Both the position numbers and the translations under genes were made by a program. The notes beneath the pieces were generated by a model. The model did not search any database, was not told where the DNA came from, and was given only the letters and a program-made list of their open reading frames with translations. Source: Crocinitomicaceae bacterium (GTDB taxonomy: Bacteria; Bacteroidota; Bacteroidia; Flavobacteriales_D; Crocinitomicaceae). From it: DNA of 64,000 nucleotides. This document shows positions 1 through 8,745 of this stretch, one piece after another (position 1 is the first letter of the stretch; every line of letters starts with the position of its first letter). The stretch covers positions 1 through 64,000 of the forward strand of contig JAKVAQ010000015.1 of the NCBI GenBank assembly GCA_022447665.1, written 5' to 3'.

Positions 1-1
1 G

Positions 2-58
2 AACATGGGGTTCAAAAAGAAAGATGTGCTGGTTCATTATATCAAGAAGATAGGCTAG
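2..58 (+). CDS. C-terminal end of an unidentified gene (partial)
   Basis: An open frame enters from the left edge and stops at TAG 56-58. It encodes 18 residues rich in lysine (ending HYIKKIG). A second frame is also open here, so the coding frame is uncertain. Too little is left to name a family. The terminator at 185-220 could serve this gene. Confidence 0.3.
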   Translation, partial: NMGFKKKDVLVHYIKKIG

Positions 59-184
59 GCTCGGTTTCGTTTTTACTTGATTTCAGAAATTATATCAGCA
101 GCATCTAAACTTCGAATTACAGGATAATCCTTGTATAAAAAGATTGCCTATTAATCTATGAGTAGCTATTGATAGCCATGAATA

Positions 185-220
185 AAAAAAAGGGGAGAAC
201 GACACGATCTCCCCTTTTTT
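185..220. terminator. bidirectional intrinsic terminator
   Basis: A-run, then GGGGAGA (192-198), a 9-nt loop, TCTCCCC (208-214) and a T-run (215-220). The symmetrical A and T runs let it act on both strands. It lies between the partial gene at the left edge and the 3' end of the minus-strand lipoprotein gene that stops at 236. Confidence 0.8.
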
Positions 221-235
221 GAGACAATCAAGTAA

Positions 236-1628
236 CTAGTTACTTTGCCCTAGGATTGTTTCGTATCCACTTCCGCTCTTAGTAGCGGTATAGGTAGCAA
301 TGTATTTACTTCCATTGCCTGCAATACCAACTCTGTCCGAAGAGGCGCTTCTACTAACTTTACTCTGGACAGAAGCAGCGACCGAGCTTCCCGAAATTTG
401 TACTTCTGAAAAGTATACCTCGTATGGTGAAGTTTGTGTGGCCCAAATTAGTCCATATGAACTTCCAGGTGTCTTCACTACTAAGTCATGGTAAATTGAA
501 ACTTCATTCATATAAGGGTTAGAGATAAGTAATGAGTTGTCTACTGCATCAAAAAGGTCCGTTGCTTCGCTTGCAGAAGTTATGTTTTCGCTGGCGTCAC
601 ATCTTGCAAATTGAATAGCAGGTACTCCAGTAACTGGCTCTGCATTGCCAATTTGTACTTTTCTGAAATCTCGCCAGGTAATGGCGAATCCAGATCCGTC
701 AGCTACAATTCTAGGTTGTTGTACTTCCAATCCATCAGCAGGTATTAAGGTCTTTGCACTTGTAACGATTGTTCCGCTTGCATCCACCGTCACAAAATTT
801 TATGGATCTTCCGTTTCCGCTTCCAACCATATAAACTACTCCAAAAACTCCAGCGCTTGAGTTCCAAGCAATGTCTGGGAACAATGCGTCTGAATCGCCT
901 ACAGATAGTTCAATGCCGGTTTGCGTGCTGCCCGCAGCTGGGCTTACTGTGGGGCTAGAGGCACTCACATCAACAGTTTTGAATCGAATTGAAGAAGTTG
1001 TGCTTGTTCCAGAACTTGAATGGTACACAATACTAATAATTCCACTTCCGTTTGCTTCCATTTTTGGGTAACGCGGACGCTCATTGGTGTAATTAAAAGG
1101 TCCTTCTATGTCAAAAACAGAGCCAGTCATATCTCCAGGAGTAAAAACCTTTCCTTTTAAACCATAATCGCTTGACTGGGCATGAACATGAGCAGTCATG
1201 TATTTGTCTGCAGAACTAGAATAAGCTAAGTTAGGATCAACATCGGTTGCGCTAGAAATCGTTCCCGTGTTATCAACGGCAGTTCCCGAAGCACCATCAG
1301 CTGTGAATGATGCTGTTAATCCTACGAACTTTAACTCGCACGGACTAGGGCTTTCTGCCCAAAGAACACCTGAATTTGAGCCGTTCAATACGATTTGAGG
1401 AAATTCTTGTGATTTACTTGATGCTATTAGTGTATTCGTAGTAAAAGTTGGACTAGCGATAGCTTGATCGCCTTCAGTTGGTGTAGCGTATGTACACGAG
1501 CCGTCATCGTTTTTTGCACTTTCGCCATGATTTTCAGCAGTAGGATCTGTGCAACCTTCTTTTTTACAAGAGGCTAAAACTAATCCTCCAACTAGAAGCA
1601 TTAAACTCAATTTTTCTAGGGACTTCAT
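236..1628 (-). pseudogene. surface lipoprotein, interrupted by a frameshift
   Basis: Starts at ATG 1628 with a lipoprotein signal peptide; the lipobox LASC places the lipidated cysteine at residue 21. Directly after it is a short cysteine motif (GCTDPTAEN...DDGSCTY), which recurs in surface proteins of marine Bacteroidota. The rest is about 430 residues of beta-rich, Ser/Thr/Gly-rich sequence with repeated phrases such as 'ANGSGI..I.Y' and 'ADGSGFAITW', suggesting a propeller-like fold (inference). The reading frame breaks at the AAAATTTT run (794-801). Upstream the protein reads GNGRSIKF; removing one T then gives VTVDASGTIVTSAKTL, which continues in the second frame to TAG at 236. The gene is therefore either a recent frameshift mutant or an assembly error. 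No close functional family is recognised. Confidence 0.75.
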
Positions 1629-1855
1629 AATTTTTCTTTTTTGATTAATTATGACTCGAAAGTATTGCTGTTGTTGGGTTTTTGGAAATTAAATAAGTGA
1701 ATCACTGGATTTTTTGAGTGAAGCCACTATTCTTCTAAATATTCACTTTTGGTTTATTAATCTCTTAAACTGATAGATTATTTTCTCAATCTGCTTGCTA
1801 TCACTCATCTATTTAAGTATATTTATCGTCATTGTTTAGGAAAAAACGCTTAATC

Positions 1856-1862
1856 AAAAGGA
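1856..1862 (+). promoter_or_regulatory. ribosome binding site of the giant repeat protein
   Basis: AAAAGGA ends 6 nt before the ATT codon at 1869. In this frame a stop (TAA at 1851-1853) lies just upstream and no ATG, GTG or TTG occurs before the signal peptide. The site therefore supports initiation at an ATT triplet (1863, 1866 or 1869). Confidence 0.45.
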
Positions 1863-1868
1863 ATTATT

Positions 1869-4800
1869 ATTAGGATTAAAATCATACTGACCCTCTTCTT
1901 AATTTGCCTATTTGGCCTAGGTTATTCTCAGGTTACTTGGGATGGAGGAGCTGGTACGAATAACTGGAACGATGCGGCAAACTGGAATCCAGACGGGGTT
2001 CCAGGAGATGATAACGATGTTGTAATTAATGGCGATGATGTTGGTGGTAATATAACTGTGGATTTCTCTGTTACTGACTCTTGTAGGTCTTTACAAATGA
2101 TTACTGACAACGCAAACGGTCGTTCTGTATCTCTAAATATTCTTAGTGGTTCGCGACTGGGTATTCGTGTCGACATGAACATGGACGACAGGAATAACAA
2201 TACCAATACGGTTGCTGTAACTGTTTCTCAGGCTTCGCAATTAATTGTAGGTGGTAATCTTGAAATGGATAAAGACAATGGTGATCAAAACGGTAACGAT
2301 ATGACCATTACAGTGTCTGATGATTCGAGGGTTGATGTTATTGGTAATTTATCGCTGATCTGTACTGAAGGAAATCCAGACAATGATTTCGGTATTACGT
2401 TAACGGAGAATTCAATATTCAATGCGAATTCGGTTTCAGGAACTTTGAATGATGATATCCAAGGTATTTCACTTATTAGCTTAAATGCTACTGGTGTAGC
2501 CGGTGATGCTGCTATTTTTAATGTGACCAACGATTTTGATTTAGATGTTGCAGGTAATCAATTTGATATTGAATTTGATTTGGATTACAGCGCTCAGCTT
2601 ATTGTTGGAAATGATTTTAATGTTTCGGCGAATGGAAATGATGATGGCAGAAACTATCGATGGCATTTGGATCGTGACGCTTTGATCAATGTTGGAAACG
2701 ACTTTGTAGTTAATGCACGTCCACGAAGCAATGGGGATATTGAATTTCATTTGAATCAAACCACTGCTGGTGCATTAGGGGCGCAAATAATTGTTGGGAA
2801 CAATATCTCATGGTCTAATAACGCAGACAATGACGGTAGAAATCTAGAGGTGTTCTTAGCTGATGACGCCTTGATTGATGTTGAGGGAGATTTTGCCATT
2901 GATATGGATGGTTCAGGAAGCAACGAAGATCTTCTTATTCAATTGGCTGATAATGCTGTTATCGATGTTGAAGGTAATATTGATTGGATTGTCAACGATG
3001 GAGATAATGTTGACTTCCGATTAACAATGAATGATCAAGCTCAAATTCTGGCCGGTGATGCCGTTACCGATGTTTTTAGTGTTGATATGATTAACGGATG
3101 TGGGGAGTTCAGAATCTTTATGAATGAAGATGCGACGATAAATGCTGCGGGAGATATTGATTTCGATTATGATGGTGATTTAACCTCTGCCATACAAATG
3201 AACCAGACCGCTGCAGGTACAGGTTTAGATGCGCGAATTCTTTGTGGAAGGGATTTTTCATGGGGTGCAATTGATGGAGATGACTTTGAAATAAGAATGA
3301 GTGAAGATGCATTTATAGATGTCGAAGGCACTTTTCTATTCTCAGCAACGGGTACAGACGGTGATGATGATGATCAAGAGTTTGTTTTGAATGATAACGC
3401 GCTAATTGATGTTGAAGATGGTATGAGTTTTACCATTAATGATAATAGTAGAGTGGACCTAAGATTTGATTTAACGGATAATGCTCAAATCTTGTGTGGT
3501 AATGCTTTGGGAGAAGATTTCACGGTGAATATGCAAAATGGTCCTGGCGAGTTTGATATTGAGCTGGATGGGGATGCGTTGCTAAACGTTGCTGGAGATT
3601 TTGATTTAACCCATGATGGTGACGAGCCTATACGTATTCATTTGAACGAAAATACTGCAGGTGTAGGTGCTGATGCCCAGTTTTTAGTGGGTGAAAATTT
3701 TACAATATCCCAAGTCGATGGAGATCAATGTCAAATCTTTTTGAATGAGGGAGCTGATATAATTATACCTGGTGACTTAACTACAACGCATAGTAATATA
3801 GATGATGGTGGCGATGATATAACCTTCGATTTGGCAAATACTTCAGCTATAGATGTGGGGGGAAGTTTTACAACCACACTCAATGATGATTCTGGAGTTG
3901 ATATCAATCTATTCTTATCTGGAACCTCAGAGCTGAACGTAGGTGATGCAATTACAGACTCACTTTATCTAGGCATTTTAAATGGAGCAACAATCTTCAT
4001 TCGAATGGATGATTCTCCTGTGATCAATGTAACAGGGAATATTCAATTGCAACAAGAAGATGATGATGATAATGATCAGATTCAGGTTTACCTAAATCAA
4101 ACCACGAGTGGGGCTGGAGTTGATGCTGTAATTAATGCTGGAGGATACTTTTATTCAAACATGTCTGATGATGCAGGACGGACCGAGTTTTTATTAGATG
4201 CAGATGCTGAATTAAATATAGGTACTGATTTTATTGTTGATCATATAGGAACTAGAGAAGTGCGAATATATTTGAATAATACCGCCGATGGTGATGCGGC
4301 CGATGTGCAAATAAGCATCGGGGATGATTTTATCATCACGAATGCGGATGGTGAGGATTTGCAAATTTTCTTGCGTCAAGATGCCGACATAATTGTTTCT
4401 GACGATTTTGAAATCAATGCATCAAATCAAGATGGGAACAACGATGATATTGATATCGAGCTTGCGAACAATTCATCTGTAGATGTGGATGGAAGTTTTA
4501 CAGTTGTCGAAAATGACAACTCTAATATTGATATTGTTTTGGATATGAATGGTACGTCAACTTTTAATGTTGGAACTACAATAGCGGATACAATGTATTT
4601 AACCATTGAGGATGGATCGGTTATTCGAATTGATTTAGATGATGATGCCACGTTAGATGTTTCAGGAAGATTACATCTGCACAATCAAGATGCTGGCAAT
4701 GGCGACAACATCGAAGTAGATCTTAATCAAAACTCAGCGACCGAAACAAATGATGCTCGCTTAAATGTAGGAAACGATATGTGGTTTATTATTGACAATG

Positions 4801-7800
4801 CTGCAGTTGGAGGAGAGGTTGATTTATTGATAGATCACGATGCACAAGTCAATATTACAGGTGATTTAAGAATTGATCAAAACGGTGATGGTAACATAGA
4901 TATATGGTTAAATGAGGCCTTTGATGGGGGAGCACTTGATGCTCAACTAGTAGTTTCTGAAGATGTGATAATTAATAAAACGGATGGTGATTTAGGAAGA
5001 ATTTTCCTTGATCAAGGTTCTCTATTTGATGTAGAAGGTGATTTTACTTATTTGGCCTCTAATATGGATGGAGATGATGATGATCAAGAAATTCAACTTG
5101 AAGGAAGCAGTCAATTAGATGTTGAGGGTGACTTTCTGTTTCAAATGAACGATGCTTCAAGAGTAGATCTTCGAGTAGACATGAGCGGAACTTCGCAATT
5201 TACCGTTGGTACCACTGTAGCCAACACTACAACATTTAATGTGATTAACGGATACGAGATTGATGTTGAGATTGATGAAGATGCGAGTTTCAGTGTTTCT
5301 GGTGATGTTATAATGAATAAAGCAGGGAATGAAGAGATTCTAATTCACCTAAATCAGATTGTAGATGGTTCAGCTGCAGACGCTCAGTTTAACATTGCAC
5401 GAGATTTGATAATGACTAAAACGGATGGCGACCAGGTACAGGTCCATGGGAATGATGGTTCGGATTTAATTATTGGGAGAAATCTTTCTATTACAACTTC
5501 TAATACGGATGATAATGGGGATGATGTGCGATTCTTTTTTGGTGATAATGCTGATCTAACCGTAGGTGGTGATTTTACTGCTGTTCTAAACGAGAACCCT
5601 GGCAGATTGGTTGATTTATTCATTAGAGCAGATAGTAACGCAGTTATAGATATTGCTGGTGATGTAGATATTGATTTGACAAATGCTGAAGATCTTGAGT
5701 TAACCTTAAACAGTTCTGGACAGTTCAATTGTACCAACTTTAATATGGGTAATACCACAGGAAGTAGAGGGGTTTATTTTGATTTAAACGGGAATGGTGC
5801 TTTCAATGCATCTGGAAACTTTAGGTCTGAAAACCTGAGTACAACAAATACGCCTACTGCTACATCTATTCGTATTGATGAAGATGCTAGTTTAACAACT
5901 GGTGGAGATTTTGAATTGATCCATAATGGAAATGACGATTGCCTAATCTGCTTAAACCAGAATGTTGCAGGAACAACTACAGATGCACGGTTAATTATTG
6001 GTGGAGATTTCATTGTGGACAAAGACGAGGGAGATGATCTAAACATGTTAGTGAACGAGGATGCTCAGGTAACTGTCGCAGGAAATCTAACTTGGGATTA
6101 TGGAGACACTGAAGGTACCAATGATGGACTCAGAATTCGTTTAGATGATAATAGCGCGGTCGATATTGAGGGTTCATTGAATATTAATTATAACAACTCA
6201 ACCGCGGGAGGTGTAGAGCCATTTGAACTAACCTTAAACAATACCTCTCGTTTCGATGTTGGTCCTGCTGCAGGTCCTTATACTATAGAGTCAGCAACTT
6301 TTATTTTTGCAGCTGGTGGGAATGTTCAGGGAAGAATGAACGGTACCTCTCAAATGAATGTTTACGGTGATTTAGTTTTTACAAAGCAAGATGTTGATGA
6401 TTGGAATTTTAGAATGAATAATGCCGATGGAACCAATGCAGAGTTAAATGTGTTTAATGATCTTGTTCTGGATAACGTGGATGATGATGAAATTATGGAC
6501 TTTGAGTTGAATCAAGATGCTACCTTAGATGTTGATGGGAATATTGATATTACTGGAGCGCTTTCAGCAGGTAAAATTGAACTAGAATTAAACAATACCT
6601 CAGAAATTCAAATTGAGGGTAATTTTCTGCGTAATCCAACACCGAATAAGTTTGGGATTTTAGACTGTAATGGTGCTTCTGAAGTAGAATATGATGGTGT
6701 TACCAATACGCAGCTTTTCGCTGAGGACGCAGGCGATGGAGGAGACTTTTTTGATTATCAAAACGTAACTGTAAACAATACCTTTGGAACATCTCCTCAA
6801 ATTACAATGGAAGGTCTTGCTACTGTTCATACGGGTGTTACTTTTGTTGATGGGGTTGTTGCAACTACATTAACAGATATTCTAGTTTTTGACAACGATG
6901 CGACTTCTACTGGTCCCTCAGATGTGTCTCATGTTGATGGTTGGGCAAGAAAGATTGGAGATGATGCTTTTGAATTTCCGGTTGGCGATATTGGTGTGTT
7001 TAGACCGATTTCAGTTTCAGCGCCTGGTGCAACTGCGGATCAATTTAGGGCGATTTATACAAGTGTTGATCCGAATGAAGATGGTTTTGACGATTCCGCT
7101 ATTGACCCAACAATAGATCATATAAGTAATTGTGAGTACTGGGAATTAGAGTTAGAAAACGGTACTCCAACAGTAAGCGTTACACTTAGTTATAAAGATT
7201 TTGATCCAAGTCGTGGGTGTAGTGGCGTTGTTTTTCAGCCAGATTTACTCGTCTCTCGTTGGGATGGTGCTGTCTGGCGTGATGAAGGGAATGGTGCAAC
7301 TGCTGGAATCCCTTCTGACGGCACAGTTACTTCTGCTGGAGGTATTTCTACTTTTTCACCTTTCACACTGGCTTCTACTACGCCAATCAATCCATTGCCA
7401 ATAGAGTTGCTTTCTTTTCAGGCAACAGCTCAAGATGATCATGTTCTTTTAGAATGGGTAACGGCATCAGAAAGAGATAATGATTATTTCACAATAGAGC
7501 GTTCAATTGATGGAATCAATTTTGAAGATGTTGGAGTTGTTGATGGTGCAGGAAATTCGAGCGTGACACTGGAATATGATTTAATAGATCCGAACCCTTA
7601 TTTAGGTTGGTCTTACTACCGCCTAAAGCAAACCGATTATAATGGTGAATTTTCATATTCAGAACCAGATGCTGTTTATTTTGGAACAGAATCTGAATTC
7701 ACGATCTATCCGAATCCACTTCTTAAGTCTGGGCAAGAATTAACCATTATTTCAAACTTTGAAATTAATGACAAAACTTCAATTATTGTAATGGATGCTA

Positions 7801-7949
7801 AAGGGACTGTTGTTAGTCAGAATGTGCAACGAACTTACTTAGGTGACCGAACTAAGCTCATTAACCTTTCGCTTTCTCATGGTGTGTATTTTATCTCCAT
7901 TACTCGTCCAAATGGTGAGGTAGTTACCGCAAAACTTGTGGTGATTTAA
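1869..7949 (+). CDS. giant Asp/Asn-rich repeat surface protein with T9SS C-terminal domain
   Basis: About 2026 residues if read from the ATT at 1869. A clear signal peptide (RIKIILTLFLICLFGLGYSQ) comes before the GTG at 2058, which is the first conventional start and would delete it. The mature N-terminus (WDGGAGTNNWNDAANWNPD...VPGDDNDVVI) is the opening motif common in repeat adhesins of this phylum. Then follow about 1500 residues of acidic beta-strand repeats of the type 'D.A.IDVEGDF......DG.D..I.LN', with almost no Lys or Arg, suggesting a calcium-stabilised beta-helix or beta-roll (inference). Near the end is a domain starting LPIELLSFQA and containing LEWVTASERDNDYFTIERS, typical of Bacteroidota secreted proteins. 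Last comes a type A sorting domain (FTIYPNPL...). It is probably exported by the T9SS and held on the surface as an adhesin or coat protein. The start codon is the main uncertainty. Confidence 0.85.
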   Translation: MRIKIILTLFLICLFGLGYSQVTWDGGAGTNNWNDAANWNPDGVPGDDNDVVINGDDVGGNITVDFSVTDSCRSLQMITDNANGRSVSLNILSGSRLGIRVDMNMDDRNNNTNTVAVTVSQASQLIVGGNLEMDKDNGDQNGNDMTITVSDDSRVDVIGNLSLICTEGNPDNDFGITLTENSIFNANSVSGTLNDDIQGISLISLNATGVAGDAAIFNVTNDFDLDVAGNQFDIEFDLDYSAQLIVGNDFNVSANGNDDGRNYRWHLDRDALINVGNDFVVNARPRSNGDIEFHLNQTTAGALGAQIIVGNNISWSNNADNDGRNLEVFLADDALIDVEGDFAIDMDGSGSNEDLLIQLADNAVIDVEGNIDWIVNDGDNVDFRLTMNDQAQILAGDAVTDVFSVDMINGCGEFRIFMNEDATINAAGDIDFDYDGDLTSAIQMNQTAAGTGLDARILCGRDFSWGAIDGDDFEIRMSEDAFIDVEGTFLFSATGTDGDDDDQEFVLNDNALIDVEDGMSFTINDNSRVDLRFDLTDNAQILCGNALGEDFTVNMQNGPGEFDIELDGDALLNVAGDFDLTHDGDEPIRIHLNENTAGVGADAQFLVGENFTISQVDGDQCQIFLNEGADIIIPGDLTTTHSNIDDGGDDITFDLANTSAIDVGGSFTTTLNDDSGVDINLFLSGTSELNVGDAITDSLYLGILNGATIFIRMDDSPVINVTGNIQLQQEDDDDNDQIQVYLNQTTSGAGVDAVINAGGYFYSNMSDDAGRTEFLLDADAELNIGTDFIVDHIGTREVRIYLNNTADGDAADVQISIGDDFIITNADGEDLQIFLRQDADIIVSDDFEINASNQDGNNDDIDIELANNSSVDVDGSFTVVENDNSNIDIVLDMNGTSTFNVGTTIADTMYLTIEDGSVIRIDLDDDATLDVSGRLHLHNQDAGNGDNIEVDLNQNSATETNDARLNVGNDMWFIIDNAAVGGEVDLLIDHDAQVNITGDLRIDQNGDGNIDIWLNEAFDGGALDAQLVVSEDVIINKTDGDLGRIFLDQGSLFDVEGDFTYLASNMDGDDDDQEIQLEGSSQLDVEGDFLFQMNDASRVDLRVDMSGTSQFTVGTTVANTTTFNVINGYEIDVEIDEDASFSVSGDVIMNKAGNEEILIHLNQIVDGSAADAQFNIARDLIMTKTDGDQVQVHGNDGSDLIIGRNLSITTSNTDDNGDDVRFFFGDNADLTVGGDFTAVLNENPGRLVDLFIRADSNAVIDIAGDVDIDLTNAEDLELTLNSSGQFNCTNFNMGNTTGSRGVYFDLNGNGAFNASGNFRSENLSTTNTPTATSIRIDEDASLTTGGDFELIHNGNDDCLICLNQNVAGTTTDARLIIGGDFIVDKDEGDDLNMLVNEDAQVTVAGNLTWDYGDTEGTNDGLRIRLDDNSAVDIEGSLNINYNNSTAGGVEPFELTLNNTSRFDVGPAAGPYTIESATFIFAAGGNVQGRMNGTSQMNVYGDLVFTKQDVDDWNFRMNNADGTNAELNVFNDLVLDNVDDDEIMDFELNQDATLDVDGNIDITGALSAGKIELELNNTSEIQIEGNFLRNPTPNKFGILDCNGASEVEYDGVTNTQLFAEDAGDGGDFFDYQNVTVNNTFGTSPQITMEGLATVHTGVTFVDGVVATTLTDILVFDNDATSTGPSDVSHVDGWARKIGDDAFEFPVGDIGVFRPISVSAPGATADQFRAIYTSVDPNEDGFDDSAIDPTIDHISNCEYWELELENGTPTVSVTLSYKDFDPSRGCSGVVFQPDLLVSRWDGAVWRDEGNGATAGIPSDGTVTSAGGISTFSPFTLASTTPINPLPIELLSFQATAQDDHVLLEWVTASERDNDYFTIERSIDGINFEDVGVVDGAGNSSVTLEYDLIDPNPYLGWSYYRLKQTDYNGEFSYSEPDAVYFGTESEFTIYPNPLLKSGQELTIISNFEINDKTSIIVMDAKGTVVSQNVQRTYLGDRTKLINLSLSHGVYFISITRPNGEVVTAKLVVI
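2751..6010 (+). repeat. higher-order protein repeats inside the giant gene
   Basis: A landmark motif of the form LNQ-T-AG--DA-I-VG--F recurs nine times, its Leu (or Met) codon at 2751, 3198, 3642, 4092, 4272, 4722, 4908, 5349 and 5952. The spacings are 447, 444, 450, 180, 450, 186, 441 and 603 nt. This gives a super-repeat of about 149 residues, with extra units of about 60 residues inserted twice. Smaller rungs of about 25-30 residues fill each unit. The repeats are diverged at DNA level, so this is an old array. Confidence 0.75.
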
Positions 7950-8021
7950 GTCAAAAATTCTTCTAAAATTATAAGCTGTTCGCATAATTTTTATAATGTG
8001 AATTGATCTATTATTAGTTAT

Positions 8022-8053
8022 AAATCGCGCTCATCAAGAGCGCGATTTTTTTT
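8022..8053 (+). terminator. intrinsic terminator of the giant gene
   Basis: Perfect 11-bp stem AAATCGCGCTC / GAGCGCGATTT with a 5-nt loop, followed by a T-run to 8053. It separates the giant gene from the mraZ promoter region. Confidence 0.9.
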
Positions 8054-8094
8054 GTTAATAACTCGAACAGTTTTCAACAATTATTTAATCAACT

Positions 8095-8109
8095 ACCACT
8101 TTTTACCAC
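8095..8109 (-). promoter_or_regulatory. second MraZ-type box pair (inverted orientation)
   Basis: ACCAC at 8095-8099 and 8105-8109, i.e. two GTGGT boxes on the minus strand with the same 10-bp period as the array at 8204-8228. The matching pentamer and period suggest an auxiliary MraZ operator upstream of the promoter. This is inference from spacing alone. Confidence 0.45.
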
Positions 8110-8166
8110 TAAGGATGTGCAGCCATAAAACCCCAATATTATTAGGATATATGTAACTATTTTCTT

Positions 8167-8174
8167 TACATTTG
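8167..8174 (+). promoter_or_regulatory. -7 promoter element of the dcw operon
   Basis: TACATTTG matches the Bacteroidota consensus TAnnTTTG exactly. Transcription would begin about 5-7 nt downstream, leaving a leader of roughly 85 nt that carries the MraZ boxes. No clear -33 TTG is visible. Apart from the terminator, this element and the two box clusters, nothing else was recognised between 7950 and 8265. Confidence 0.6.
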
Positions 8175-8203
8175 TTATTAGTTGTAGAAGAAGTTATTAA
8201 CAA

Positions 8204-8228
8204 GTGGTCATTTAGTGGTAATTTGTGG
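8204..8228 (+). promoter_or_regulatory. MraZ operator: three GTGGT direct repeats
   Basis: GTGGT at 8204-8208, 8214-8218 and 8224-8228, exactly one helical turn apart. MraZ proteins are known to bind arrays of short GTG-containing direct repeats with about 10-bp period upstream of their own gene. The position downstream of the -7 element and just before mraZ fits autorepression of the whole dcw operon. Confidence 0.8.
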
Positions 8229-8265
8229 TAATCTTCTCTTTATTTTTACATCCGATTAATAGTTG

Positions 8266-8745
8266 ATGGCAAATTTGGTAGGTGAATATGAGTGCAAGCT
8301 TGATGCGAAAGGTCGCTTCTTGTTTCCTGTTGCTTTAAGGAAGCAAATTGCGAGTTCAACGCCAGAACGTTATGAGGATGGGGTGTTTATGGTGAACAAA
8401 GGGTTTGAGAATTGCTTAACCATTTATCCGATGCATGAATGGGATAAAGTTTCGAGTAAGATTTCAAAACTCAATCTTTTTAAGCCTAAAAACCGAATGT
8501 TCTACAGGCTCTTTCATCAGGGTGCTAAAGAACTTAATCTCGATAAAACAAATCGACTTTTAATCCCAACAGCGCTAATGGAGCGCATAGGTTTAAAAAA
8601 GGACATTATGCTAACTGCTTATAATGACCGCGTCGAAGTTTGGGATCGAGAGGAATACATGGCATTGATGAATGAAAACATGTCTGATTTCGCTGACCTA
8701 GCCGATGAGGTTATGGGCGAAATTGATGACGTGGATGATAAATAA
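8266..8745 (+). CDS. mraZ: transcriptional regulator MraZ
   Basis: 159 residues from ATG 8266; a TTG three bases earlier is the alternative. The protein begins MANLVGEYECKLDAKGRFLF, the first of two SpoVT/AbrB-like DNA-binding repeats. The second is around residues 80-125 (ELNLDKTNRLLIPTALMERI). Length is normal for the family. MraZ forms ring oligomers that bind tandem GTG-type boxes and control the division and cell-wall cluster; three such boxes lie 38-62 bp upstream. The 3' end overlaps rsmH by 11 nt, so the two are translationally linked. MraZ heads the operon, as it does in most bacteria. Confidence 0.95.
   Translation: MANLVGEYECKLDAKGRFLFPVALRKQIASSTPERYEDGVFMVNKGFENCLTIYPMHEWDKVSSKISKLNLFKPKNRMFYRLFHQGAKELNLDKTNRLLIPTALMERIGLKKDIMLTAYNDRVEVWDREEYMALMNENMSDFADLADEVMGEIDDVDDK

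Noticed and set aside
794-801. Programmed ribosomal frameshifting in the lipoprotein gene
   Set aside because: The join needs a +1 shift (skip one T); the run AAAATTTT is not a standard -1 heptamer and no stimulatory structure is seen. Mutation or error is simpler.
2751-6010. CRISPR array or satellite in the giant gene
   Set aside because: The periodicity is in protein sequence with diverged codons and an unbroken frame; there are no identical spacered repeats.
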